Shown in pieces: positions 1-12,041 of a stretch of DNA of 64,000 bases (position 1 is its first letter; each line of letters opens with the position of its first letter). The notes beneath the pieces were generated by a model. It did no database searches, was not told the origin of the DNA, and saw nothing but the letters and a program-made list of their open reading frames with translations. The DNA comes from Trichinella spiralis. Lineage: Eukaryota > Nematoda > Enoplea > Trichinellida > Trichinellidae. Made by a program: the position numbers and the translations under genes. Location: positions 1,953,260 through 2,017,259 of the forward strand of contig CM012955.1 of NCBI GenBank assembly GCA_000181795.3, written 5' to 3'.

Positions 1-739
1 GTATTTAATCAATTTCGATTCTCTATTGTATTGTTAAGTGATTATGACTTAAAATTGAAAAAATTGCCACTTACTGCTAAATGCGCCATTTTCTCATCGT
101 TAACGTTCATTGTCTTTGGATGTTGATTGAAAAATTATTTTTCAGAAATTATTCCAAAAATTAATAATGAATAAAAAGCAAAAATAGTGTTTGGCTTCAA
201 TGTTTGTCTTCAGTCAATTTTCCAATCAAAACGCTGAGCTACCATCCACGAACGGCCTCCTCCTGAAATGATTTCTATTATGTCAATAAAAGCAAGCGAC
301 CTCGCATGCAAATTTTTATTTTATTCATTTCTACTGATAAATATGGCTACTGTATATTTTTCGTTGGTCTTAATTTACTTTATTTCATAGATAATCCAAA
401 AATAATTACGATGCTTAAAATCAATGATAAAAAAACAATATGAGTTATAATGCATTTTAATTGTAAATTAAGTAAAATCGCGCAACTTCAAACAACACAT
501 TCATGCTAAGCACTTTTTAATTAAAAAATAAATAGAGACAACAAACACGTAAACGGTAAAAAATTGTAAAGATGAGTTTTAATAATACGAAAAATATGCA
601 AATTTAACGTGGTTCATCAAATTTAAGGAGTTTTTACGGTTATGGTCGCTGAAGAAAAAAATGACTTTGCAAAGCAGGATACTCGAATATCTTCAGACAA
701 ACGTCTAGCCGTGCATTTATTTGTATTCCTTGTATATGC
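1..739. other. Left-edge AT-rich stretch, no supported gene
   Basis: No convincing coding sequence is visible. On the minus strand, 262 down to 210 could be a short terminal exon: it follows a TTTCAG acceptor and reads 16 codons to a TGA. With no recognisable upstream exon or family match, it is not called as a gene. Confidence 0.4.
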
Positions 740-1420
740 TTAACCCTCCCCTGATCCTCGAATTGACTTTCCTACTTTTGTCTTCCTGGTCAAATTGACC
801 CAGATGTGATGCACAGGTTATTTCTCGATCATACTGTAACTAGGTATTTGTGCATTTTATTTTACAAGTTGCTGATAAATATTCTAATATAAAGAGTTTA
901 TTATTTTTCTGATAAGACGGAATATGGTGGATATACTTTTACACACTTGAATTGCAATATAATTGTGTATGATGCTTACAAACGTATTTCTGGCATTTTT
1001 GACAACGTACGCTTGTCTTGATGTCACTTGAAAGACACAGTTGACATGAGGCTCCTTTTTTTACCACTTCTGTCGGTATCAGTGCTAGCGCTTGTAGATG
1101 GCTGGTCAGATTCTTGTCGCAACCTTTCAACTGCCGTTTTTGCTGCTGCCGTTCTGGATAGTGTTTCGCGCCTCATCATTTCTGGTTCCACTAGAGCCTT
1201 GCCGAGTTCCTCATGGAATAATCGCCGTTTATGCAAATTGAATTCCATGTTGGGTGTGTATCTGTCCAAAGAACGCAGGCATTGTATTCCGATACGTCTG
1301 TCATGTTGTAAAATATTACCAATGGCCATCGAGCAGTCATTCTTTGACAAGAATACGCTGATATCATTTTATCCAAGTTATCCACGCCACCATTCGTATT
1401 ATTGTGGTATACAGTAATAT
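740..1420 (-). mobile_element. piggyBac-type DNA transposon remnant, 5' part missing
   Basis: Minus-strand coding debris matches the C-terminal third of a piggyBac-family (DDE_Tnp_1_7) transposase. Downstream of the coding end, the plus strand carries TTAA at 740-743 followed at once by CCCTCCCC, which resembles the TTAACCCT terminus and TTAA target site of this superfamily. A near-palindromic GGTCAAATTGACC lies about 45 bp further in. No matching GGGTTAA end was seen to the right, so the element looks truncated at its 5' side. The exact right limit is unknown. Confidence 0.7.
939..1420 (-). pseudogene. Decayed piggyBac-family transposase, C-terminal fragment
   Basis: Reading from about 1420 downwards, the first frame shows NNTNGGVDNLDKM and YSCQRMTARWPLVIFYN, the family's hallmark region around the last catalytic aspartate. 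It then reaches YNACVLWTDTHPTWN. Around 1250 the homology continues in another frame (HKRRLFHEELGKALVEPEM). Near 1075 it moves to a third frame that ends in a cysteine-rich tail (CQLC ... CQKCQKYVCKHH), matching the C-terminal zinc-binding domain of these transposases. At least two frameshifts and the missing N-terminal and central domain mean no full-length transposase can be made. Family assignment is strong; the exact position of each lesion is approximate. Confidence 0.85.
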
Positions 1421-3154
1421 CAGGCTTGTTATTGGACTTCGCTTAGCTGCGCTACAAGTTCGAAGTGTTCAATCACATTCTAACGTTGAAAAAGTCATGA
1501 AGATCAACGGTATGTTCTGTTCCACGTGTCGTACACATTTCCACTTTTCCCTGTCTCCATTGTTCAAATCTGCAAAAATGCTACATTCAAATTTTACAAC
1601 TACATATTCATTTTTTATACAACAAAACTGAATATTCAACTTTTTAATATAATATGCAACTGCTTTTTAATTGAATGGAAAGTTCTCGAAATGGGTTGTT
1701 GAACAACGCTTTGAAAGAAAACCATACAAACAAGAAAAAAACGAAATACTTTTATAAAATTAAAAATTCACAAATCAATGGCTGTTTACCGCAAAAAATG
1801 AATTGACTGAGAACCACGCTTTTGTCTGCCACGTCACTCAGGTAACCTGGGGCATTGGTGTGGATAAAATAATTTTAAATCAAAGCTGATATGCATAACA
1901 GACAAACAATGCGTGCATTAGTGATTTTGCTCCACGTCCAACATCAACTGAACATTGAATGATCACCTTTCTTTCCGAAAACTGATTTTCAACCTCAGTC
2001 TCAACCGAATGTCGAGAGTGAAAAATTCAAATTCATTAAACCACTAATCTCCAATACTGAAACATTTTATTTATTATTCGGTTATGGTTATAAATTACAA
2101 AGCTATCAGGTATATTGCGATGTAACAAAAAAACTACAACTTACAAAAATGGGCGAGTTTCCATCACTAATCCAGCATCATCTTCCTTTTAGACTACTGT
2201 AAAAAATGGTGAATCACTTTCAAAAAATGAAAATTAAATAAGCAAAATCCAGTCGATTTTGGTGATGCTTGTCCGGCTTTGCAGCAAATACGCCACTCAG
2301 CAGTTGGTCGCGATCGGGCAGTTTTGTGCTGCATAACATATTTAATATTTATTTGCTGCTTTCAACTAAATTCATATAATATATCATTTGATAAACAATC
2401 TTCATGTCAAGTGCGAGCAAGATTGAACGCAATAAGATGATCAAATATGAACTTAATCAGCATCAACAGCACAATAAGATGATCAAACAACAGAATGACA
2501 AGGTTAAGGAAATGCAGGCACAAGTAGGGGATAACGACGAATCAGATTCGACCAATCGAAAAATACCTTACGCCTACGCATTTGTTCAATGTGTGGCATT
2601 TGTTTATATGCTACGTGTATTTGATATGCTTTATCTGTATTCCTAATTTTTTAACTTTTATAATTTAATGTTAGGCAAACCGGTTTGCATTTATCTTTTC
2701 AATACATTTTAATGGTATATGTTTAAATTTTATCCAAATTATGATTTTATCCCAATAGTTGTGCAGTTTAAATTCGATTGATTTTGTTTTCAAGATTAAC
2801 TTGGCGAAGACTAAAAGTTTTGGTAACTATTTATTCTTAATTTTAGAAGTTTTAATTATTAATCAGCTTTTAAAGAGACCATTTCACATTAAGTTGTGTT
2901 TTATTGATTTATGGAATGCTTATGCATTATAAAATTTACTTCACCTTCACACAAACATTCCGCTGACAGTAATTTTATTGTATTTCAAGATTAATATGTT
3001 ATTTGTCTTGTCAAAAGGCCAATTTTCTAGCATGCATCATTGTAAATTACGTTCAAAGATTATATGTGCTACGTTTCAAAACACGTGTGATCATTATTTT
3101 TACTGCTAATAAACCTTAACTGTTTTTTAATTTGCTAATTTTTACTTATTTCAG
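1421..3154. other. Non-coding interval, no supported gene
   Basis: This is AT-rich sequence between the piggyBac remnant and PSMG2. An 80-codon open frame at 2404-2646 (+) has no flanking splice logic or recognisable domain and is not called. A stretch at 1859-1910 resembles one at 19659-19710 (see findings). Confidence 0.4.
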
Positions 3155-3193
3155 TTGCTTAATAAGACTACGTTTGACATAGAAGCATACAAG

Positions 3194-5583
3194 ATGATTG
3201 ATAAAGAAATAAAAAGCAACGCTGTATTTATAATTGTAAGTTTGTTGTCCTCACATTTATCCGTTTACAATTTTCGGTTTAGCCATCGGTGTCAGTTGGC
3301 TTTGCAAGCCAACAAGCAGTAGACTTACTCATTTGCACATTAGACATACCTTTTTTGTGCCATGTGAACGCAAGCGACTGCTTCATACCCATGCTAACAA
3401 CTGATCCATACCATAAAGACAGTACTAAAATGGTTACGGCATGTTCCGCTTATTACAGTGAAACGCGAAATTTATTAATATTTCAGTTTCGCTCTGATAT
3501 TCTCGCGGTAAGATTATATAAATTCTTTAGTTTCATAGTCCCATGAATTTTTTTAAAAATATTTCTGAAATGTATTATTCATTCATTTTTAAATAACAGT
3601 GTTAAATATGGTTATTGTGATTCATGTGTTGAGATTGTTTGAGGCATTTGGCGAATTGTTTTCGAACTATTACTGCAGAAGGTTGTGTTAACAGTTACAT
3701 TATTTAAACTCATTTTTTCTGCCTTTTATTTTTGATGGGAAAGAAGAATAACTACCGTACACTTATCTGACGATCAAGTACAATATTGCCAGTGTTGAAA
3801 ATTTTATTTAAAATGTTCTTAGTTTTTATTAATTATTCACTTGAATACAATATTGGAAAGGTTGCTATTACTATTTTCTGTTCTGATTCAAGTATGGTTT
3901 GTATTATATGTAATAGTGTTTGTTTTGTTGATAATGAGCTCAACTTACTCGTAGAATGCTTTTACATTTCTCCAGTGAGAATGTTTTGTTCTACAAAACT
4001 GAGGTATTAATTAAAATTTCAGTAAAAATGTAAGCTGATCAGATTAGAGTCTAGCACTTAATATTTACTGAAAAGTGAAAATGTTGATTGATGAGATTGG
4101 GTGCTGTTTATTGTTGAAGAAAGAATGATGGTATGTATTGCTTCAGCAGCTGCCAAATCAATTTATCGTAGAATTAGTTGCAATTAGAAATGACGGTTTT
4201 CAAATTGCAAAAAATAATGTCAGTGTATATTTATCAGAGAGAATAATTAAGCGAGGTAGTTGTTTCCAGTTTTGCGTTGGAAAAATGATTGACCGATTGA
4301 TTGCTTGATTGTGCTATCGAAATGATGCGCAGACGAAGTTGCACTAGTTGAATAGGAAGGGCACGTGTTTGGCATTTTTCGTCTGGCAGTATATATATAT
4401 ATATATGTTGTTGTTGGGTATTTTTGCACGTTTGGAACCGGGCAAACTTGTCGGCTTGTTTTCGCTTGTCAGCTGACTGTTCTCAGTGGTGATAGGATTC
4501 AAGATGTGACGTTTGATGCCTGAAAACGGGGCAACTTTTGCACCGGAACGTTCGGTTTGCACGAATGTTTGTGCAAATTTGCTTTTCGACATTATTTCAA
4601 TTTCAGCTCAACAAATTTTATGCCTCGCAAAACATTCATTCGATAATGCTGAAAATTCCAGCAATATTTTGGTTATGTATTATATGAAGCAGCAAATGTT
4701 GTTGCTTCAAATTCGGCTTTTTAAAAATAGAACACAACAATATTTATATTTCTGAAGTGATGATATTCAATCAATCACAGAGTTGCAAAAAGCCTATGCA
4801 ATGAAAAAAGAAACCTATAATTACAACACGAGTGTAAATCGATAATTTTTTTCTTTATATTATACTTAAGCACAAACGCGCGGAATTTGTCGAACGTTTG
4901 CAAGAATGGATAATTGGGATGAAATTTCAAGAGGTGATTTTGCTTTCCACCGCCTGGGCACCGTTTCGACCAGATCCTGAAACGTACATCAAGTACATAT
5001 TTTACACATATAATTAATTTGCAGGATAATTAATTGCAAATACTACTTTGAATATTTCTTTTTCTCGTGTTGCTATTTCTCATTCTTTTTTTAGCGTTGA
5101 CGTTTATTACATGCTGTCGAAAGAGGCGAGCAAAACTGACGACGATATGAAAACACTTCGCTTGAAAAAGTTCGACACCAAGATGTTGCCAAAGGAAGAG
5201 CAAAAGCTGACCGGCAGTGGATTCACAATGGAACTGTTCAAAAAGCTGTAAAGAAAAAAAAACAAAAAGAATACCAAAATTTAAATAAATTAAAATTAAT
5301 TTTCCAGTGACGATGCGAACGTTCCGTTGATTGTTCTGATACGATACTGCGACGAAAGTATGGACAACAGAAGCGATGCAATAGCTCAGTTTGAAGCGCT
5401 GGTGGCAATGCAGTTCGAACGTTCCGAAATTCCAGTACGTGTTGTTGTCGTTTTTAATAATTAATAATAATAATAACAATAATAATAATAATTATAATTA
5501 TAATTATTATTATTACTGTTCAACTGTTTTGCCCGTTTTTTCTGTTTCAGGAATTACGATTACCATACACATGGGAACGATAA
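3194..5583 (+). CDS. PSMG2: Proteasome assembly chaperone 2 (PAC2/PSMG2)
   Basis: In known systems PSMG2 pairs with PSMG1 and scaffolds assembly of the 20S proteasome alpha ring. The six-exon model is 3194-3235, 3283-3507, 4871-4983, 5095-5247, 5308-5434 and 5551-5583; phases close and give about 230 aa (human 264). The N-terminal core aligns with human PAC2: FIIPSVSVGFASQQAVDLLI corresponds to its MPAVSVGNVGQLAMDLIIST, followed by a conserved D-C-x-x-P-M-L/V motif. The EFVERLQEW and VILLSTAW segments and the short C-terminal tail (LPYTWER) also align. The start is uncertain: ATG 3194 follows an acceptor at 3153-3154, which could receive a spliced leader or an upstream exon. The donor ending exon 3 could instead be at 4993, in the same phase. 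The 1.36-kb intron 3508-4870 shows no other gene. The gene converges on PEPCK. Confidence 0.85.
5455..5516. repeat. AT-rich (AAT)n/(ATT)n tract in PSMG2 intron 5
   Basis: Runs of AAT followed by ATT triplets form a simple repeat with hairpin potential, wholly inside the intron 5435-5550. Confidence 0.8.
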
Positions 5584-5605
5584 CCAACCAACCAACCAAC
5601 CAACG
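5582..5605. repeat. (AACC)n simple repeat over the PSMG2 stop codon
   Basis: About six tandem AACC units begin inside the PSMG2 stop codon and extend into its 3' UTR. Confidence 0.85.
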
Positions 5606-5661
5606 AAGAAAAAGAAGGATGCTAATTTTCCATGCCACACATTTACTAAAAATCTAATTTG

Positions 5662-5667
5662 AATAAA
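5662..5667 (+). terminator. Likely PSMG2 polyadenylation signal AATAAA
   Basis: AATAAA lies 79 nt beyond the PSMG2 stop codon, the first canonical signal downstream. It is inferred from position only. Confidence 0.5.
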
Positions 5668-6018
5668 TAAACAGAACAGAACAAACAATTGTTCCATGTG
5701 AATAGCAACAGTATATAATCAAGAATAGAAATCGTATTTTTCTCTCCATCTTTCAATTTCAGAAGACAAAATTAAGCAATGATGAAGAGAGATGCAATAA
5801 ATAGAACTGTTGCTGCTGCTGCTGCTAATTTTTAGAAAAAAATTGAAAATTAAATAATTACCCTAGATACCAAGAGAAAAAAATTCCCAAAACATAATTG
5901 TTACTCTACTAGATAAAAGCGAAACACACACTGCCTACGAGAAAAAGAAATATCCAATTAATTATCTAATAATCAATGTTATGTGTGTGTGTGTCTTTTT
6001 CTGCAACCTTGAACCACA

Positions 6019-6039
6019 CGAAACGAAACGAAACGAAAC
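6019..6039. repeat. (CGAAA)n pentanucleotide repeat
   Basis: Four tandem CGAAA/AAACG units lie in the short interval between the convergent PSMG2 and PEPCK genes. Confidence 0.85.
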
Positions 6040-6077
6040 ATTGCTTCTACAAATTCTGCCCCTCATCACACATTCCA

Positions 6078-8880
6078 TCACATTGCTTTAATACGTTGCT
6101 CTTGTGCATCCAATTCAGCCTTGATCTCGGGCGGTAAATCGGAGCCGATCTGTAATAAAATGAATTTTTGAACATTTTCTCAATAAAATAAATAAAAACA
6201 AAACAGAAACTTTTTCCAGATGTAATTCAATCAAATGAAATTAAATTAAATTACCTGCTCATCGAAAAATTTGCGCACTTCCTTCGAATCTTCGAGCCAA
6301 TAATCTTTCGGCAACGAGAACAGCTCATCCCAATCAACGTTCAAACCTTCCGTATTGATGGAACCTGAACAACAAACGAAGAATAATTAATAATAAATTT
6401 AAGCATACAAAGAGAATAGAAAATGAAAAAAAAACCAATTAATCACCTTTCTTCGGAATCAAACCGATCGCAGTTTTCGTGGCGATATCTTCGTCGTCCA
6501 ATCGACGCAAAATCCAATCAATCACTCGAATATTATCGCCAAATCCGGGCCACAAAAATTTCCCATCCTTGTTAACACGGAACCAATTAACGTGGAAAAT
6601 TTTCGGAGTCTGAAATTGAAAAAAAAGAAAAATCTTTTTTCTTTTAATATTTTTTTGAAAATAAATAAATTATCGAGTAACCTTATGCGGTGGCTTGCCA
6701 ACGTTGATCCAGTGTTGCAAATATTTTCCAAAATTGTAGCCCATGAACGGTCGCATTGCCATCGGATCATGCATGATCTTCTTTCCTAGAACAATAAATA
6801 AATGATTTTTTATTGAACATAAAAATGCAAAAATTAAAACTTTGAAACAAAAAACAAAACCTGTGTGCTCTGCCGCTGCGGTGGCTTCGGATTTCAAGCA
6901 AGCGCCGGTGAAAATTCCATGATGCCAGTCGAAAGTTTCAAACACAAGCGGTACACCTGTAAAAAGGATAGAACACAGAATTTGTTCGCTGTGATGATGC
7001 AGATAGATCAGTAGGAGAAAATTAATTTTCAATACCTTCAGGACGACGACCACCGAATATAATCGCGTCGATTGGAACGCCCGCACTGTCTTCCCATTTT
7101 GGATGCATAATTGGGCACTGATTTGCCGGCGTGGTGAAACGAGAATTCGGATGCGAGGAAACACCCGGCATGCCAATTTTCCACGGTTCATTCAACCAGT
7201 TGGTCATTTGAATGTTCTAAAATTGCACAGTTATTTTTGTTGTTAATCACTGTAAAAAAAAAATTCCAACCCTACCTTATCGGGAATCTCGTGCTCCATC
7301 CCTTCCCAGAAGACACTTCCATCGGCCGTTTCGGCAACATTAGTAAAAATGGTGTTCGTCATACAAGTGTCCATGGCAATTGGATTCGTTTTGTGCGACG
7401 TTCCCGGTGCCACACCGAAAAATCCCGCCTCCGGATTAATACCAACCAGCTGTCCATCTTCGCGGAATCGCATCCACGCAATATCATCGCCTGCAAAAGA
7501 AAAGTGCCAATGCAAATGGAAAATTTGGAAAATTGAAAAATTACCGCAGCATTTCACTTTCCAACCGGGAAGCGTTGGCAACAGCATTGCCATGTTCGTT
7601 TTGCCGCATGCGGATGGAAAAGCAGCGGCAATGAAGCGTTCTTTGCCATTCGGTCCGGTGAAGCTGGATAGCTGAATTAAAATTATTAAAAATAACAAAA
7701 AAATTCATAAAAGAAAAAAATTTTTTTAAATAAAAAAGAAACTGTTATACTAGCATGTGTTCGGCCAACCAGCCTTCATCGCGTGCAATGTTGCAAGCGA
7801 TGCGCAGTGCAAAGCACTTCTTGCCCAAGAGACTGTTTCCACCATAGCCAGATCCGAACGACCAAACTTCACGCTCCGCTGGACGATGTGCAATCAATAC
7901 TTTCTCCGGATTGCACAACCACTGATTGACGATTTTTTCTAAATGGAAAAATTAATTTTACTATTAATAATAATACAGTAGATTGAATTGAAAAAAAAAC
8001 AAATATATAAATATAAATATAAATATCTGTACTGTTGACTGGTCGAGGACAACCCAATGAATGAATGCAGCGCACAAATTCATTTTCGCCCAACACTTTC
8101 AGCACATCCAACGAAACACGTGTCATGATGCGCATGCACATCACAACGTACGGACTGTCGGTCAATTCAATGCCAATCTTGGACAATGGACTTCCAATTG
8201 GTCCCATGCTGAACGGAATGACGTACATGATACGTCCTGAAAGAGTGAAAAATTATTTAAAAAAAACTGCTGCATAAGAAACAATGTCAACGTGTCAACA
8301 CCTTTCATGCATCCCGGAAAACGATCGTCCAATTCGGTTGCCAATTTTTCAGGACTCATCCAATTGCCCATGATCGGCTGCACATCCGGTGGTGTGTGCG
8401 TGACGGACATATATTTGTCCGGTGTGCACATGAAGGTCTTGCTTTCGACGCGAGCCACGTCTTTCGGATCAGTGCGACAGAGAAAACTGAAAAAAGCAAA
8501 AAAAAATTAATTATTATCATTCGTTACCCTTTTCCATCATAAATACCAGTTTTGCATTTTTGTCAACGGAGTCAACATGCCGTGTTCGATCATTTCGCCA
8601 GTGATGTCGGTTCCCTCTTGGACGCTGCCGTCGCAGATGAAAATTTTCGCCGCTTGCATCAGAGTGGCTTTTTCGGCGACGAACTTTTGCACCCCCTTCG
8701 GCATACTTTCAAAATCACCCTGAAAAAACAAACAACAACAACACAAGATTCAATTAATTTGATAAACAAACAAAAAACAAAATTCACCTTGATGATTGGT
8801 ATATTGCAGACGGTCTTGTGTGAAGTGGTGCCAATGATCACCATGTTGTCGGCGAAGCTTTTAAGCGACTGACAAGACAT
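6078..8880 (-). CDS. PCK: Phosphoenolpyruvate carboxykinase, GTP-dependent
   Basis: The enzyme catalyses GTP-dependent conversion of oxaloacetate to PEP (gluconeogenesis; in parasitic nematodes often run in reverse for malate dismutation). Exons from the start: 8880-8788, 8719-8547, 8486-8302, 8236-8033, 7938-7751, 7671-7545, 7490-7276, 7216-7036, 6956-6861, 6785-6682, 6609-6447, 6364-6255 and 6149-6078. They total 1911 nt, 636 aa (human 622). The kinase P-loop FPSACGKTN at about 299-307 holds the reactive cysteine and the nucleotide-binding lysine. Also present are [29 protein letters not shown], the substrate loop [14 protein letters not shown], the mobile-lid segment [10 protein letters not shown] and VNWFR. 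No mitochondrial presequence is obvious, so a cytosolic form is likely. An acceptor (AG = 8894-8895 on this strand) lies 13 nt upstream of the ATG. The family call is certain; some exon edges could shift by a few bases. Confidence 0.97.
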
Positions 8881-9537
8881 TGTAGATGAGAAACTGAAAA
8901 AATGAATTTGAATAATTGTACAGTACGCCAGACACCGCGGTCGCGGGCGCCCGCGCCGGTGAAGAAATATGAATATAAAAAGAGTAAAACCAAACAAACA
9001 ACCAACCACTGCTGCGCCGAGAGCAGTGTCAACAGGAAAGATGCAAATAGATACAGATGCTTGAAATGAGCAGCAACTAGTGCTCTTGAACGTCAAACGC
9101 AATCAATCTGGCAGTGAAAATTTTGGAAAAATAAAATTGACGAAAACTGAAGCAAAGCTGAAGCGCACCAACTGCAGCAGCATCGTTTGCAGAAGCAGCA
9201 ACAGCAACAACAACAACAACAACAAGGAAAATAAATAGTAAAATGATTTTGAAAATAAAACGTTTCGAAATTTCTTTCAGCAAAACAAAACAGTCATCAC
9301 TGTTCAACTGTTGTGGAGCAAATCATTACAGTAAGGAAACCGTTCAAAGGAGAAATTCCTTCCGCTGGGGCCAAGTCCCGGCAAAGGAGAAATTTTGCAC
9401 AAAATGCAAACTAATAACAAACAAGTTAATAAACAAATAAATAAATAAGTACGACTTGAAATTGCACAAACAAACAAACCGACGGCACAGAAATTCCAAC
9501 GACACTGAATATTGTCGTCGAGCGTTCGTTCACCGAC
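8881..9537. other. PEPCK 5' flank with GC-rich patch and (CAA)n
   Basis: The first 13 bases (8881-8893) are PEPCK 5' UTR after a splice acceptor. A strikingly GC-rich block at about 8932-8960 (CGCGGTCGCGGGCGCCCGCG) stands out from the AT-rich background and could be promoter or upstream exon sequence. A (CAA)n tract lies at about 9197-9226. No separate gene is supported. Confidence 0.45.
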
Positions 9538-9540
9538 GCA

Positions 9541-9607
9541 GCCGACCGACCGACCGACCGACCGACCGACCAACCGACCGACCAACCAACCAACCAACCA
9601 ACCAACC
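9541..9607. repeat. (CCGA)n/(CCAA)n tetranucleotide microsatellite
   Basis: About 16 tandem tetranucleotide units, first mainly CGAC and then CAAC, with mixed boundaries. The tract is open in several frames (repeats of D-R-P-T on one strand, V-G-W-L on the other), which explains the apparent open frames here. Confidence 0.95.
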
Positions 9608-12033
9608 GCTGCGCCGTCAGACGATGCAACTGAACAAATTGCCAATTGCACCGCTGCACGTCAATTTTCGTGTACCTCATTGTCATTTGCAAATTTCCAC
9701 TTAAACTACAGACCGAATCTATTTTCAGCAAAAATTTGTTCAGTTTAAAATAAACAATCAATATATCAACAAATTTTCATATTATTCATTATAAATTTTA
9801 CAATTCCACTTTGCAAATGTACTAAAATAGCCCATTCTGAAACGGCAAATAACAATAACACGATAAAATTTCAATTAATTAAATTATTATTATTATTATT
9901 TGAAAAAAATATATAAAAAACATTCTTAAATTTATTTATTTATTTTAACGTCGAACCTGTTGAAAAACAGCTACAACTCAACATTGCTGCAGGACAACAT
10001 GAAAATGACGGTCAGCTACAACATGAAAATTTTCATCGTAAAATTCTCATTTCAATACTTCAACAATACCGTTGACAATTTAACACAATTTTTTAAACAA
10101 TAATAATCGATTTAAATTTTTTTATTTAAAAAAATATTGTTGATCACTTAAAATTTGTAGCAAATGTAAATGCAAGTACAATTGTACGTCAACATTTCAA
10201 ATCTTTGGAAATACGACGCAAAATTTTTATTTTCATGTTAAAAATATGAACATTTTTTAAATTATTATTTTTATTTTTATAAACAAAAAGAATTTGGCTT
10301 TATTTTTGCTTCTTCGTATTCATTTATATGCACTGGTGATCGGTGCATTTTTCATTTAGCTCAATTTAATAGAAACCAGTTGTGCTTGCTGAATTGAATT
10401 ATTGCCTAAAATTTTCCACACTTTCGCACGTTGAATAAGCGAAGCATACCACTGTTCGTTACTATTCTAAAAACGATTCACTTCTGATTTCAACATTCCA
10501 CTTTTTACATCACACAACTTTACCTTTTTTTTTAAAATCACTGTTCGTCATTATTCAAATTTCATTATGATCTGCTGTGAAGTAATTATTCATCAATTGA
10601 ATAAAAGAGCTGCATGATTAATTGCAATGTTCTACCTCAAAATCGTTACAAATTGAATGTTAGATTTTTTCATCAAACTGTAGTTGCCCAGAAAAATTTA
10701 AATAAATCCACTTCACCTTCGTTTGGAGATGTAATAAATGGTAAATTTGTCAATAGCAAAATTATACCAATAACATGCATTTACTTATCATCAAACGTAC
10801 ATCAGTTCTACCATTCAACACGGAAAACTGAATTCACATTATCAGAATGCCAATTTTTACTGTTTTTCTGTACAATGGGCTTTAATAGGCTAACTAAAAT
10901 CTGAAAACTACAATAAAACATTCCACTAAATTAAAATGAGTTCATATTGTCAGTGTCGATTTGTTTATTGCACATTTCATTGCTATTGACTTGCCAGTTC
11001 AGAAAATAAGGGCAAACACTTCTTTTCAATTACCACTTTTGAACGTTCATTAAAATCAGGATAGTTGTCAATACAAATTTTTAACAATTTAAACAAAAAC
11101 AACATTTCCTTTCGATAAAAACAACTTTCACTAAAATTAAACCAGCTTAGCGCAAACATAATTTACTACTTACTTTTAAATAATAATATATATGCAAAAT
11201 TTAAAGTTTTCGTAAATTAAATTTTAAAAAAAAAGCTAACCGCACTTAATAAAAAACAGCTAGATTTGCAAAGAAAACAGAGATCACTGTTACGTAAAAA
11301 ACTGACCCTGAAATTGATCACAATTAAAGACACAGTCAACGTGCAATAATCAAGTCTAAACAACCATTCACTCAATCATTTGTCAATACAAACGTCCAAA
11401 AATATCACTTACAGCATCAAGTACTTTTTTAATGCAATTTTATAGTACAATTTCCAATAAACATCTTCTGCTGTATCTTTCAAGCAATTTCTCGCTTCAA
11501 TTTCAATTTAAAATTTCATCATTTCAAACCACTGTTTAGCAAACTGAATAATAAATAAAATGAACAGCATCACAATTTCTCACTCTAAAATTCCCTTTGT
11601 CAAACTCAAACATACTAAATTGACAAATTACGCATTCATACACAAATTGATTCTTGTAAATTGAAAATACTGTAACTCTCTTAAAACTTATAAAATTTCT
11701 AATTAAAAAATGATTTGGAAAATTATAAATAAAATTCGTCTTTATTATGAATGATAAAGCAGAAATAATTTTATTCAACAGGGAAAATTTTGTAAAAATG
11801 TAGTGAGAATAATTGCCTTAAATTACATTTTTCGTATCATTTCTTGGAATTTAAGCATAAACATTGTCAAATGAAATAGTTGAAATGAAAAAAATGTTAT
11901 CCTTGCAATATATAATTTCATTTGAATAAACATATTTACCATAAACCTTAATTACATTTCACAACTTTTATTTCTTTTTTTCAAACTTTACAGTATGAAT
12001 TTTAAAAGTTAATGAAAAAATTCCAGTTTTCAG
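9608..12033. other. AT-rich intergenic region, nothing recognised
   Basis: Long A/T runs with scattered stops in all frames. A 96-codon open frame at 10614-10904 (+) has no recognisable domain and no splice support. No RNA gene was recognised. Confidence 0.45.
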
Positions 12034-12041
12034 ACTTTGCA

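Noticed and set aside
210-262. Minus-strand terminal exon at the left edge
   Set aside because: Good acceptor and stop, but only 16 codons with no identifiable upstream exon.
2404-2646. 80-codon plus-strand open frame rich in Lys and Gln
   Set aside because: No splice context, no family match, and the hydrophobic end is AT-driven; not supported as a gene.
3155-3507. Ligand-binding domain of an ionotropic glutamate receptor
   Set aside because: The first impression came from the small-residue/hydrophobic pattern, but the downstream exons and the VSVGFASQQAVDLL block fit PAC2/PSMG2 in order and length.
9426-9761. Open frames with V-G-W-L or D-R-P-T repeats
   Set aside because: These are translations of the tetranucleotide microsatellite at 9541-9607, open in several frames because the repeat has no stops.
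10614-10904. 96-codon plus-strand open frame
   Set aside because: Single isolated frame in very AT-rich DNA, with no domain and no neighbouring exon.
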